From the NCBI GenBank assembly GCA_013433145.1, contig CM024171.1, positions 11,470,065 to 11,534,064 on the forward strand: a DNA stretch of 64,000 nucleotides, given 5' to 3'. The position numbers and the translations under genes were made by a program. The DNA is from Ascaris suum. Taxonomy: Eukaryota > Nematoda > Chromadorea > Rhabditida > Ascarididae. The notes beneath the pieces were generated by a model. That model worked only from the letters and a program-made list of their open reading frames with translations, ran no database searches and was not told the DNA's origin. Shown here in pieces: positions 48,701 through 61,800 of this stretch (its first letter is position 1; each line of letters starts with the position of its first letter).

Positions 48701-50251
48701 GCATTGAGCAGTCCAGCGCTTCTGGCCTTCTTCTATTCTTGTTTTTTTTTTTTTTTTTTTCTAAATTACGTCACCTTCCAATTATACAAAGTCAATTTTT
48801 AATCACATTTGTTACCTATAATTTCTTTCATTATTGATGAATGATTTTGAAAGTTGCTTAAATAATCGAAAAGAGTTATTGCAACTTTTTTCCAGCATAG
48901 GTAGAAATTGAAAGTTCAACATTTCTAGGCTTCCAACGATATTGAAATTCCCCCGCTGATAGTATCGAAGAAGGTATGAAAAGCGTACGATTAACTGCTG
49001 CCCCGTTTATAAAGCCCTTTTTGCTATGTATTCGTTCAAAAATACGCTAACGAATAGTTGAAGTGAAGAAAATATTTATAAATTGAGCGAATTTTCTGAC
49101 TAGATTTATTAGTTTAAATTTTTTCGCATCATTTCAAAACAACGAGAATTAAATTCAAGTTCATTTAGATGCATGGTGGAAAAAAACTCTTCAGCTTGAA
49201 CACTCTTAATAAATTTACGTTACTACTTATTTTCGCGTTCGGATTTGAAGTGTTTATCAGTGATACCTGTCACATGAAAGTTTACCTAAACATGTGGTCA
49301 ATCTTTTGCCGCTGGATGGCATCCACAATAGAAGGCGTGACAACATATGCAAAAAAATTTTTAGGGAAATTGTAGTTGCTGTAGTTGTCAAATATGAATT
49401 AAAATTATGCGCAATAATGATAATGGTTTTTGCGCATTTTCACGAATTTTCTTTGCAAATGTGCATTATGTTGGCAACATGTCTATGCGTACGTACCTAT
49501 GTGCATCTGTCTGTCTATATGGTACTTTCATATTATGAATTGCCGAAGTTAGAGTTGCGAAATTTGGTGGTTATACTAGGCGCCATAGACTGACCACTTG
49601 CGCCATATTCGACACGGATACATCAACTATAAAGGGGGTATGAAAGTTGAGAATCGAAAAAAAAATTTGCGTGCTCTTCTGATACCATTCGGTTCTTCAT
49701 TTTATAAAGATCAGGTCATAGAAAAACGAAATTATTGTTTGATTACTTCTCAGACTTGTTGATTGGAATTCTCGAAGTAAAGGTACCTATCCCACCAACC
49801 TAACAAACTATTACATTTTCATTATTTCCACTGATAACGTAAGACTGGTAAAGAGTTTGATATTCTATGGTCAAAGCTTTCCTTTTTAAGTCGTTTCATC
49901 GTTTCGAAATTATTACCCTATAAATAATTGTATGAAACGACCAAGAAAGAAATATTGCTAGGAGCGTTAACCGATATGACATAGGAAATGCTGCAAAGCG
50001 TAACCTTCAAATATCACCGATATGACATCGTCGTTTTTCTCACGTTGAAACGTTTCCTGCGCTCATATGCCATCGAGTTTCACAACAACTTCTGACCGTA
50101 CTGAAACCTGAGCTGAGTTGTGAGTCGACAGACAATTTTGCGGCTGTTAAGAATAATAATGGTCTATTCATCATCTATGCACTTCTCTTTCATTCCCTTT
50201 TTTTTCTCTTATCGAAAACGGCATATTATTGAGGAAAGCATGATGTGATGT
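45748..50251. other. AT-rich region without a supported gene
   Basis: Only short frames are present; the longest, plus 49294-49593 (99 codons), has no domain or splice support. Homopolymer runs occur, including 22 T at about 48740. Confidence 0.45.
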
Positions 50252-50686
50252 TTATCGAAAGGCAAGATGAAACAAAGTTCCTTCACAGTGATCGGCAGAT
50301 ATTGCCGACGCGGTGATGAATATATTCCCCTTCTCCCCCTCCCCTTTCCCAGCGAAAGAGCAATTTATCTGTAATTGCAGAATCTTTCTAGACTGTTCAC
50401 TGAGAACGAAAACTACAGAAGAAGCGTAACATAATCGACCAACTCCTGGAATATAGTCGGACCTTACATGCCACTCTTTCTTATCTTCAACGGCACTGCC
50501 AATAGCCGACTTATACGAGTAATGAGCATCCGAAATTGCTGCATGCAGCACCATCTCAAAATGACCTTCCTGCTCCTCATATGCGAGATGAATTCCATGC
50601 TTTATAAGCCATACTGCTAAACTCGCACTGAGCTGCGCACTCCTCTCACCTTGATAGCTATCATAACGGGCCAGATTTGAAGCGAA
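50252..50686 (-). CDS. 145-codon open exon, unrecognised
   Basis: From an acceptor at 50687 (GAATAAAAG) the minus strand is open for 144 codons to a stop at 50252, remarkable in this AT-rich region. The first 73 codons are strikingly protein-like (SAQLSASLAVWLIKHGIHLA, then YEEQEGHFEMVLHAAI and KSAIGSAVEDKKEWH) and end exactly at a strong donor, CAT then GTAAGG. One splice option joins that donor to ATTACAG and continues with INCSFAGKGEGEKGN in phase 0; the intron would be a multiple of three, so both retained and spliced forms stay open. The helical, charged sequence suggests a cytosolic protein. No family was recognised; upstream exons were not found. Confidence 0.6.
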   Translation of the reverse strand, partial: FASNLARYDSYQGERSAQLSASLAVWLIKHGIHLAYEEQEGHFEMVLHAAISDAHYSYKSAIGSAVEDKKEWHVRSDYIPGVGRLCYASSVVFVLSEQSRKILQLQINCSFAGKGEGEKGNIFITASAISADHCEGTLFHLAFR

Positions 50687-51590
50687 CTTTTATTCGGCTC
50701 TCAAGATCTCTTTTTTTTCGGATCAGTCGTTTGGACATCCGAAAGCGCTACACGATGAACGAGCCATGATGTGCAAAAATGAAGAGCACTAAAAAAATCA
50801 CTTTCTTACACACAAACGCGCATATATACATGAACACGCCAACATATATGCAATTATATATAAACGTAGCGTAACAATAGCACATTTATAAGAAAGCTTA
50901 TAAAAGCGTATAAATATAAGTCCAAATGTTCAAGAAATCTTGAAATTCGTTTTGATGCAATTATGCAAATTTCTTGTTGAAAATAAATTCAAAAATTGAA
51001 CTTTCCTCCCATAATCGAAAATTTGAGAGTCACAATTATCGAAAATCGATAATTTTAACTCGCAAATTTAAAATAATGCTAAAATATTTCAAAATTTTTT
51101 AATTTCCATTTCAATGCAACATTTATCATCACGTTTGACGATAAGAGAGATATTAATAAGAAAATATTCAATTTAATTAGATAATAATTCTACTTTTTGG
51201 AAGATCGCCAATAAGTTAAACGAGTTGAAACTTTTTTTTTTGGTGTTGAAGCAATAACTATTAATGACGCGCTGAGCAGCGTTAATTTTGATTCCATAAA
51301 GTCGTAGGATTTATATTCGAGAGCAAAATCATATTCTGGATGCGTTTTTCTAGTTGATTATCCCATTTGTCCTATTCAATTATTCGTTCTGTAACAGTAA
51401 AAGAAAAAAAAAACCGACAAAGATCGTCTCGTAACTTGATGGGCAAATCGAATCTCGGTCATATTTCATCTATGCGGCAGTTTATGTGAGCTTAATTTTA
51501 ATAGCTTTACTCATAAGATCACAAAGAATTCATTCATCTAAATTAGGTTCTTCAGATTCCAATAAGTTTTTTTTTTTTTGGTTTCTTCAG

Positions 51591-54500
51591 AAGCATCTAT
51601 TGAAGAGAAGGTTCATTGGGAATGCGGAACAAGCGTTAGTCATTCATTTGTACTGCTCAAAGATTACCCGAAAAAGCAATTTGCAGTATGACCATTTCTC
51701 AACGTTTCTTTATCAATCTCGAATAAAACTATTCGATCATAATATTTCATAAAAATTTTCGAATGAAAAATCATTTAGAAAATCGTATTTGCAATCATGA
51801 ATAAAAATTCCCGTCTATCATGAATCTACGATAGTGGCAATAAAATTTCAAAAAAAAAAAAAAAAAAAAAACGAACGAACGAACAAACGAACACATTCGA
51901 TTCAATGTGAAGATAGCAAATTTATTTCAATAACTCATATACCAACAATAACCAACAAAAGAAAAAGATAAACTTCAATAACAATTCCATTATACGTATT
52001 AATTTTACTAATATATTATTAGCGGAAATGAGTTAAAAACGAGTCAATCATTTTTTTTTTCTGCAATCGATTTGCCTAATCTTTTGAGGTGATATAATTT
52101 TGAATGAATCGATTCGATAGACGATTCCAATATTTAGAAGTCTCAATAATTTCTTAAATGTATGTTGTTAAAATTACTGCAATATTGTTTTAAAATATGA
52201 CTATTATAGATTTGTGTTAAAATATAATAACTACAATTTTTAATTAGTAGTTTTTTTTTTTGGCTGTTAAACGTTGAATTCATTTTTACGAGAAAACGAT
52301 TCTACTAAACACGATGATCGATAGAATTTGCCTGGTAAACGCAACAATCGCTGAAAATAGTTGGCAATAATCGAATATAAAATACGTTTTCTTGAAGAAT
52401 AAAGCTTCTTATTAAGAAATTCCGCAAATTTCACTCCGCGATATTTTCTTATGCTAATGTAATGCCTATTTATGTGTGTGTATGTGTGCACGTTCGGTCT
52501 GATAACTCAAATGCGGTAACTGTTGAAGACACAGACAGAGTGATGAAATTTGACGGACAGAGCGAACATAATTTTGTATTAGTAATTTCTTTTGTTAGTA
52601 ATTGTTTATAAGTAATTATGGACAGACTTGCTAATACTGCTTAACGTCGATCCATCCATCAGCATACAATGTGCATCAATTTTGCACCGGTGGAACAGCA
52701 GAAAAATGGCTTGGATGGGAGAATTGTGTGGGCGGCAAATAAATTTGAAAAATAATAGTGTCATTTTATGTAGTTAATTTTTTATTGATAAATTGTGTGG
52801 TTGGATTTTCAAGAGGGCATAATATGTAAGCGCTAATGTTGCGCCACTTCTTCGCTATTAAAAAAACACGGCAAGAACCTTCAATTAAACATGCCAAGAA
52901 GCGTACCTGAGGAGCCGAGACGATAGCTTCGCTGCATTCTGCTCATCTGACCAACCGGTTTCCTCAATTACCACCAATTTTTCAATTTTTCAATCGCTTG
53001 TACAAATTATGTATGGAAAATTCGTCTTCATATGTCGCGGCTAATATGGATTGAAATTTATGAAATTCGTGTGCAAATTTTTTGACACATTTAATTGTTT
53101 GAAATGCATATTTAAAATTGATGCATCAATGCTGAAAAAAAAAAAGTGATGAAAGAGCTCTACGCTATATGTTATGCCTCACAGAAATGTGAAGCTTTAG
53201 TCTCATTGGTTTTTCAGGCGAAAACCACCAAACGAATTAGTGTATGCATGAATGCTCATGAACATGAAATCATCCTAATATTTTCTTACAAAATTCATTC
53301 GAATATTCTGAGCATTTTAGAGTAAATAAAACAAAAAATATAGTAGTATACGTTTAAAATGCTCTATCAACATAGATCAAATTTATTAGAGAATTCATAG
53401 TGAAATATATGAATATGATGAACATCTTACATCAACAAATAGGTATTTCTCTAGTTGCATATTTACAATAATCGCAAAGTTATAAAAAGTTATAATTTTC
53501 TTTATTTTCAATTATTGTCTTCGAACATATAGCGCTTATTTGTAATGTTAACTGAAGCGCCGATTATTTACAATATGAATTCAATTCATTTAGGAATTAT
53601 TTACGACATCAAATGATTTAGTAAATATTTGCAATAGGAATTCATTTAGTGCTTATTTGAATGATCATTTGACTTAATGTTTATTTGTAATATTGTTTGA
53701 TTTCCGTCATTGATGTTTCATTTCATCGATTTCCCTCATAAACGATTGATTGTAATTGTCGAATAACATTATGTATATTGATGTATTTTCAACTATGGAT
53801 CAAACTGCCTTCTCTTAAATATACGAAATTATTTACTAACTGCGATGTTGAATGAGAAACAATTGTATATTCCAAGGACAGACTTGCAGTTACGCAGAGA
53901 AATAATTACACCGAAATAACTAAGAACGCCGTATTTGTTTCTTTCTTTTTTTTTGTGCACTATGATTTGACTACATGAAGAATGAGCAATAGTTTTGACG
54001 AGAAAAAAAAGTTTAGTTTTAAAATAAAAGGAAGAAAATCATACTAAGAAAAAATGCGGGGAAAAAAATTACACTCAATAAAAAGATAAAAATATTTTTA
54101 AAAATAGCCGAAGAATTTTTTGATAATATCTTCTAAGAATTTTTCACTGTTTTCAGTAAAAAAATTTCTGCTTAACACTTTTTTTTTCCATATGTTCGAA
54201 AAAAAATTTTTTTTCTCTGAAGGAAAATTATCGATATACGTATCTTTTAAAATAAGAATAAATATTCGTACGATGTATTTGATAAGTTAACATTTCCACT
54301 TTTGTAAATTTCGATAAGAGAACGCTAGAAGATTGAAAAAAATTTGAATTATTCTCGATAAAATAGTGCAAACTTTTTTTTTTCTTTTACAATTTTCTAA
54401 TCGTTACTTTCATAAATTTTTGTGAGAATTCTTCGATCGTGAAAATCATCAAAAAAATATACATAATATTTCCACAATGTGAAATAATCTCTTTGTATGA

Positions 54501-55827
54501 TATTCTATTAATTCCTCATAAATATTTATATTATGATGACAAGCATGATTGAGTCCAAAATACTGAAGAATGAAAAAAAAAAGGAATATAAATATTGCAT
54601 CTCTTATTCTTTTACGCTATACATTTCTGATCGTTTTTGTTTTCGATAGTTAGCATTGTGTCATCACAAAAGAATTCTTTAAAACGAATATAAAGCAAAT
54701 CCGAACAACTCTTTATTTGATATTTAATGCTTATGAGCATTGAAACGCTAAATAAAATGATTTCTGTGCTATGTTCTGATATTCTTAACTAACGAATGAA
54801 CAATTGTACCCATTGCGTTATGTGTAGAATTGATCGAAATCTTTATATTGGAATCAACATTCATTTATAAGCAAATCTAAAGTAAACATGCTTGATGAAA
54901 AAAATGATGCTGATGAGCGGACGTTGTTCATGATGGTGATCTTTTTTTTTTTCTTCCTCAAGAAAGTACGTCACATTGTGTTGAACCGGATTCGAATATC
55001 ACGAATGTTAGAGTTAGTGCTGTATAGCATTGACAAGAACAATTATGATAAGTGAGTAGAAAATGTGAGACCTTTGCATTCTAGCAAATACAATATTACA
55101 CAAAGAAAATTGCTTATCATTGCATCTCAAATGAAACATTTATTGCAATTCTTGAAACAGCGATCAATTGTTGAAATTGTGCGAATAAAATGTGTATAAT
55201 TGTTCATCAATAATTTGCAAAGAGAGAGAGAGAGAGAGAGAAGAAAGAAAGAAAGAAAGAAAGAGGGAGAGAGAGAGAGAAAAAAACCCTCTGCAAAAGT
55301 ACATCAACAAAAATTTTTGTCTCATTTTTTTTGAAATCTTTCAAATAAAAATTCATCAATGAAATTTTTCAACGATAATTTATGAGTGGCGATTACGAGA
55401 AGTTGAAACATCATTGTTCACATAAGAACATAAAGAAATATGTGACTATCATTAAGAAATTGAAAACGTTTTTTCTTTTTTTTTAAACACAACTATAGCT
55501 AAGAAAAAAACAGAAATTTTCCTCTCTCGTGAAATTTTTCATTAAATAATTATTGCTATTCAATACTGCTATTTGTTGTCTAACAAAATGAAAACGATCC
55601 GAATGTTAATTTACTCGTTGAGATATGATAATTTTCAACGATATCATTTCGTTTATACTTTATGCAATAAGATTATTGGCAGTATGATCACGATTAATAT
55701 AAAGCATCAAAACGTCGAAAAAAAACGAAGTATTGAAATTTAAAAAAAAATGAATAAGCAAAAAATATCACGCTACTGCAAAAATGAATGTGACAACTAA
55801 AATTGAATGCTTCGTTCAAACTTTTAA

Positions 55828-55866
<39 letters not shown>

Positions 55867-58800
55867 ACGTTCCATTATCATAAATTTATAAAGTATTCGC
55901 GCTATTTGAATGGTTGTAATATCTTCATTTTCTTACTTTCATAGTTGTCTGATCGATCTCTACGAGCAAATAACTTGACTTTCAATCATAGAAAATAAGA
56001 GCTCTGAATTTTTCTTGCGGTCAAAATTGAGCAAAGCGTTTTTCTAAGCCATTCTGTTGAGCATTCTAGGAAAATGCAGTCTATTAATCGGACTTCAGAG
56101 CTAAATCGAGCGCTCCCTTTTTTTTGTATAGAGGAGTAAATCTTCCTTAGTTCCCTCCATCCTTCCCATTTGCAACACAAATCTGTCGCAGCCAAATTTT
56201 GCTTTGCAATGCAATTTTTCACTAATTACAATTGCATTGAATTTTTCTACATTCATATGGAAACAATTAAACCTCATTACTAGAGGCTATTGTGATAACG
56301 TTGGTGTGACAAGAAAATTTCATTACGCTGCTTTGACGACTGGAAGTAATTGGTATGGTGACAGAAAAAGAAATTCTTTTTTCTTTGCTTTCTAGATTCA
56401 CACATCACCTATTTTCACTGTATTGTTTGATAACAATGAAAACCATATCTTTATATGATCAAAATATAATCGAATCTTCACAATGAACAAATCATATAAA
56501 TATTCAACATAACTCCTTAAAGATTGTTTTAAAATATCAAGAGAGAGAGAGAAAAAAAAATCGTCAACGGATTAAATCTTTATTTATTTATTTATTAAAT
56601 TATTCAATTTAATAAAATCGGCAATTAGAGCTTTTTTTTTATTTTATTCTTTATTTATTTATTTGCTCATTTTTTTAAACTGTTCATTCACTTATTTATT
56701 TCTTCATTGTCTATTTGTTTCTAAGTCTGGAAATGAAAATGAAAAAAAAAACGTATAAAATATATGAGGCAAAAAGAGCAAAGAACAGCAAAATATTCGC
56801 AAAAACTAGAATTCAGGCGACTCAACAGATATTCTATACGTAAGAACAACAATGCTAATGTAGATCGAAACGACTCATTAGTGGATTCATAAACTGAACG
56901 AATGAATGCAATAAGAATATTGATAGAAAGTAAATTGTAAAATCGTATTACAACGTGAAATTCGATTCTATATGATAAGAAAATATTCTCGTATTCGATG
57001 GATTAATAAAATATGTAATTCAACTTTAATGAATGAATTTAATGAATTGAATAATTTTTAGTTAGGCATATTGAATGTTAGAAAACTTTATTGCATGAAA
57101 AAATTTTAGAAGTATGTGTAGAGATCTTCGTGTACACTTGCACTATCAAATACAACGAATCAATGAATATTTGTTTTATTGTTTGTAATGTACTTTGATT
57201 GAGAATCGCAGAAATTCAAATTTCCGATGCAAACGTCAACGATATCGACATTGAAAAAGTGTTCACATTTAAAAATCGGTATTATTTGCACTAATACATT
57301 GAGATGAGAATTAGGGCAAACGTTTTCGACGAAAATATTCATAGTCAATAGTTGCAGAATGCACCAAAGAAATGATTTAATAATGAACTTATGCTGCAGA
57401 TGAGTGGGAGGCAAAGCAGAGTTTTAGTCGTTGACGAGCGAACTCTTCGGGGGGTTCATGCAATTTATCATGTTGTCATTAGCAGATTCCATTATTAATT
57501 AAGATTCTAACCTCTGAAGGGTAGGGATTGGCTACATAAATCGCCTGGACAATCAAAATAGAAGATGTTCCAGGAAAGTAGAGCATCATTACAAATCTCA
57601 GAACGGTGGAGCGAAGCCAATAAGGTTAGATCGTCTGTAATGGTCAGCTCCCCTTGGCTTGTTTGGTTGTCAGGTCTACTTGGGGATCTGCACCATATGT
57701 CGAGATGCGATCGAGTAAGTTCCTAGGCAACAAGGGTATTGGGGGCGAACAGTTTGTCACACTTACACAATAAAGTAACAAATGAAAAGCAACATTACAA
57801 TAAGGCGACAAACAAGAAAGGAAAGTAGGATAGCTCGAATCACCGACACCATCCAATGCTGCTGCCGGTCAACTCGTGCACTCCAATGGCCACTCGTATG
57901 CCCACTTGCCCTTAAGACAAGTCTAAAAACTGGAATGAGTGCGCCAACACATCGACCTCTCTTATATGCTCTGGATTCTGCCAGAGGCTAGCCTCGCGAC
58001 ACATGCTGGGCAGTCGTTTGATTTGCCTGCATGCTCCTGATCTTCTTTGACTCAGTTTGCATGACGCACTATTCCCGCTCGATGTATAGCCGATTGGGTC
58101 TACCATACACTTCTGCGGACACTAATTTTGGGGACCTCCTCAATCTACGTTCTGAGTCCTCTTTACTTGATAGTTGGTGATTATGCGTATTGTCGATGTA
58201 CAATCTTTAGACCAATCGAACATGCTCTAAAATAAAATCGACTTTTTCAACATCTCCATATAATAATAAACTAAACAAGAAATAATTATTTCAAACAAAA
58301 TTACATCTAAGACAGCTCATCTGCAATGTGCAAATTTCATCACTATCGATCATCGTTTATGAGTTGATATTGCTGAATATAGAGTCATACAAGCATGACA
58401 CTATGCATAGGCAAGAACCGAGAAATAATGCAGCGCGTAAGCGTTAATGCTTTGATATATTATTTCCATCATAATATTCTTTATTATGAATTTCAAAGAG
58501 AATTATATAAGAACAAATTCTTCAATGAAATATTTCAAAAATTCTGTATGGAATATTTCATTATTTCAACTTATAATTCCACCTAGGAAACTTTCTTATA
58601 TAAAGGAACCCATTTATATTTATAAAAAGAATTTCTTAGATGAGCGTGGAAGTGAATTTTTCAAAAAAGAAAAAAAAAATTCTTCAAATTTCAAAGGGAA
58701 TTGGCGAAAAATTCGCTATGAGATCAATTAGAGATTGAAATTGATCGATGTGGCGATATGAGTGATCAAATTTGCAAGAAAAACCGAAACATTCTTATGC

Positions 58801-61800
58801 ATCACCTAAGATATATTACTTCATTTTACATAGAGGTTGTGCGCAACATTTGACGAATATTTGAAATCGTTCACTTTGATTCACTGAAATCAACTCTTTC
58901 AGATGATGCAAAATAATTTTGAATTTATCTAAATTCTAAATGATTAGCTTTATTTTTAATAAATAGTTTTTCAATTTCAAATTTTATAACGCTATTGAAT
59001 TTGAGCAATTCTTTGAATGTGCGCTGTCTTTTTTTTTTTTTTTTTTTTTTTTTTAGTATACAATACGCCACGTTCAATTCATATTAAATCACTCAAAAAA
59101 ATATCAGACTTTATGAGCGTCAAAAAAATTGGTGATAAGAAAGATTAGCCGACAATAAATTTGAAAAAATTACACACGAAAAAGTGTAAAAATAATAAAA
59201 ATAATTCATTTCATAATCATCTTATGAATCGATGATAAATGAAATAATCGATATGGATCAAAGAATAAAAAAATATATAAGATTTTTTTTTCATTTAATT
59301 TTTCACTTGTCGATTATTTTTATAATCGCTTATCGCCGAAAAAAAAACAAACGTTTCCAGAAATAATTTCCTAGTGAAAATTATGTAAGTAAATGCTGAC
59401 GAATGACAAGCTCGCTCAACCGCTAATATTTAGGACTTAACCTCTGAGCATAAGCAAGATCATTTACACATAAGCGGGAATTTATGCATGCACAACAGTG
59501 ACATTTAACTTTGAATGGATATATGCAGCATCAACTTTTGATGGCTATGTTGTAGAGAAAAAAGCTTGAATAAAGCTCTGCCCAAGTAAGAGAATTTTTT
59601 TTTTTTTGAAAAAACTCCGAAATAAGAAAGATCAACCGAAGAATAGGAACTTTTCAGAGCGGCGCAAAAACTCTCAACTGGTTACTTCGTTGAACTTTTG
59701 AAGTTAAATGAAATTTGTACTTAATTACTAACCTAACTACTGCAAAAACTTCATTATATACTATTGAAACTTGGGCTTCTTCGATCATTGGTCTCATCTT
59801 TCCTAATTTCAACGATGTGTCATAACAACTGGTCAGATGGACTTGTCAGAAGTGGCCATATACGGGTGGGAAAAAGCATATTACCTCTAGTAGATGACGA
59901 AATAAGAAAGGTCACTTCATCATTTTTAGCGCTAATAATCTGAATATCTTTGGAGTTAATCTTATAAATTGACAGCATTTGAGTGGTAAATAAGTGCTCT
60001 ATGGAATCGTGCTTAAATTCTAATGGCTGATAATGCACAAAAGTATACTTCTTAGCGTCAGGTGTAGACATATCGAAATTATTGATCGAAAGTATTCAAA
60101 GTTTATGAGGCAATAATTTGCTGTTTAAATGAGAACTTGAAAAGAGCGCAATTCACTCAATCTTTCTTGATAAATTATTAAATAATATTAGACAATTTTC
60201 ATATTTTATAACTTTAAAACAACAAAGAAGCACTGATTTGAATGGTTCACTTGATCAGTTGTGTTTTCCAGGTTAATTTGGCCTCAGTAAGATTTGCTTG
60301 AAAAAGTTCATTGGTAGAAGTAAGCAACTGTGATAGAATCGTTGTTGAAGAGGGAGAGATGATCATTACATGTAGCATTGCTTGATTCGCTGTGCAAATT
60401 GATGATCACTCGACCGTTGAAATCGTAAGTCGGTTGAGAAAGTTTTTAACACTCTATGGCCAATATTACTTGGAAAATTCCACTTAAAACAACTGATTGC
60501 GGTCATTAAATAAACATATCCACGAACTTTGTGAGAAACGTGTCAGCCACTTGCAACATTAACAAAAACCTACAATTTAAAAACAATTGGACTAAAATTA
60601 AATTAGCCCCTTCCTTGAAATATATATTTCGGTGAAAATCTGATATTCGTAGGCTTCTATTCGAAAATATACGGTATGGGCTGCTTTTTTCGTTTTTTGA
60701 TATTCAAATAAGTAGTTATGTAAATATCGATATTGGTTTGTATTTAGAAAGATATGACACGCAAAAAGCATCCATTCATCAACTAATAAAGAATAAATGA
60801 ATAAATAAATTGAAAGCAAGCAATAATCGCGTTAATCGACGATAAACATTAAAAATCGAGCGCCGATATTGTACCGATAAAAAATGCATTGTAATGAGGA
60901 AATTAATGTTCCGTGTTTAATGCCTACCTATGTGTTTTTAATTAGAATCAATTCGACATACACGAAATAGGCGTAATACTTCAATTACGTTAAAAATGCA
61001 ACACGCGGAGAAAATAACTGCTGTCTGCATTTATTCTTCGCCAAAAAAAAAAAACTTTGGCATTAGGTCTATCTGTCGATTCACGTATTTGAACTCAATG
61101 ATCACTTCATTGAAATGAATGAAATTAAAAAAAATTTAATACCATAGATCCAATCTATCCTTGATCGTGGCACCGAAGACAAGCAACTATCACTTAATCT
61201 TATTTTTAAATAAGTCTTGAAAATTTTATATTCTTGATTTATATAGCAATTCTTGTGGGAATTTGTTTTTTGCTCGATTTCAATGCATTCAGTTTGCTGA
61301 ACTTTTCGACAAGAATCATGCGAGTGCTTCTCTTATAAGATTCACTGTTATTATAAAATTATATCTTTAAGTAAACCAAGGCAAACTAGAAAAAAAACGA
61401 AAATATAGAAGCTTAATGGGTAAATTTCTATCATCACTAACATATAACTTTCAGCCTAACGTAAATTTTTTCCTCCTCTTTACATTTCCTCCGTTTATAT
61501 CTAAACATCCTAACTTTTTTCATTCTTTATGCATCGCCTTTGTAGAAAAGCTCTTGTATCTCTTTGATAATTTTGTTACTTATTTTGCAGATTTTTCTCA
61601 CTATTTTCCGCAAAATGAAGCGCCCTTTGTGGGAAATGAGGGAGAAGTGAGAAGGTTTCAATAAAATGATAAAATCTTCGTTCACAGAAGAATTGAGAAG
61701 CTAGCAGAGAAGGAGCAGCTCAACGCAGCATCATCAAAAGCTAAGGAACCCGGTCCATCCATTCCCATAAATATTCGCTATTTTAAGGACTACAGAGTTG

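Larger units (their letters stand above)
52963..57420. other. AT-rich region without a supported gene
   Basis: Dense A and T runs and two purine repeats (listed). One minus frame at 55986-56222 (78 codons, CCKWEGWRELRKIYSSIQ) looks somewhat protein-like but lacks splice or domain support. Confidence 0.45.

Noticed and set aside
57912..58106. Wnt-like segment (CKLSQRRSGACRQ)
   Set aside because: The LSQ-x5-C start recalls Wnt proteins, but the spacing to the expected Gln-Phe is too long, the Arg-Trp-Asn-Cys motif is absent and no other Wnt exon was found.
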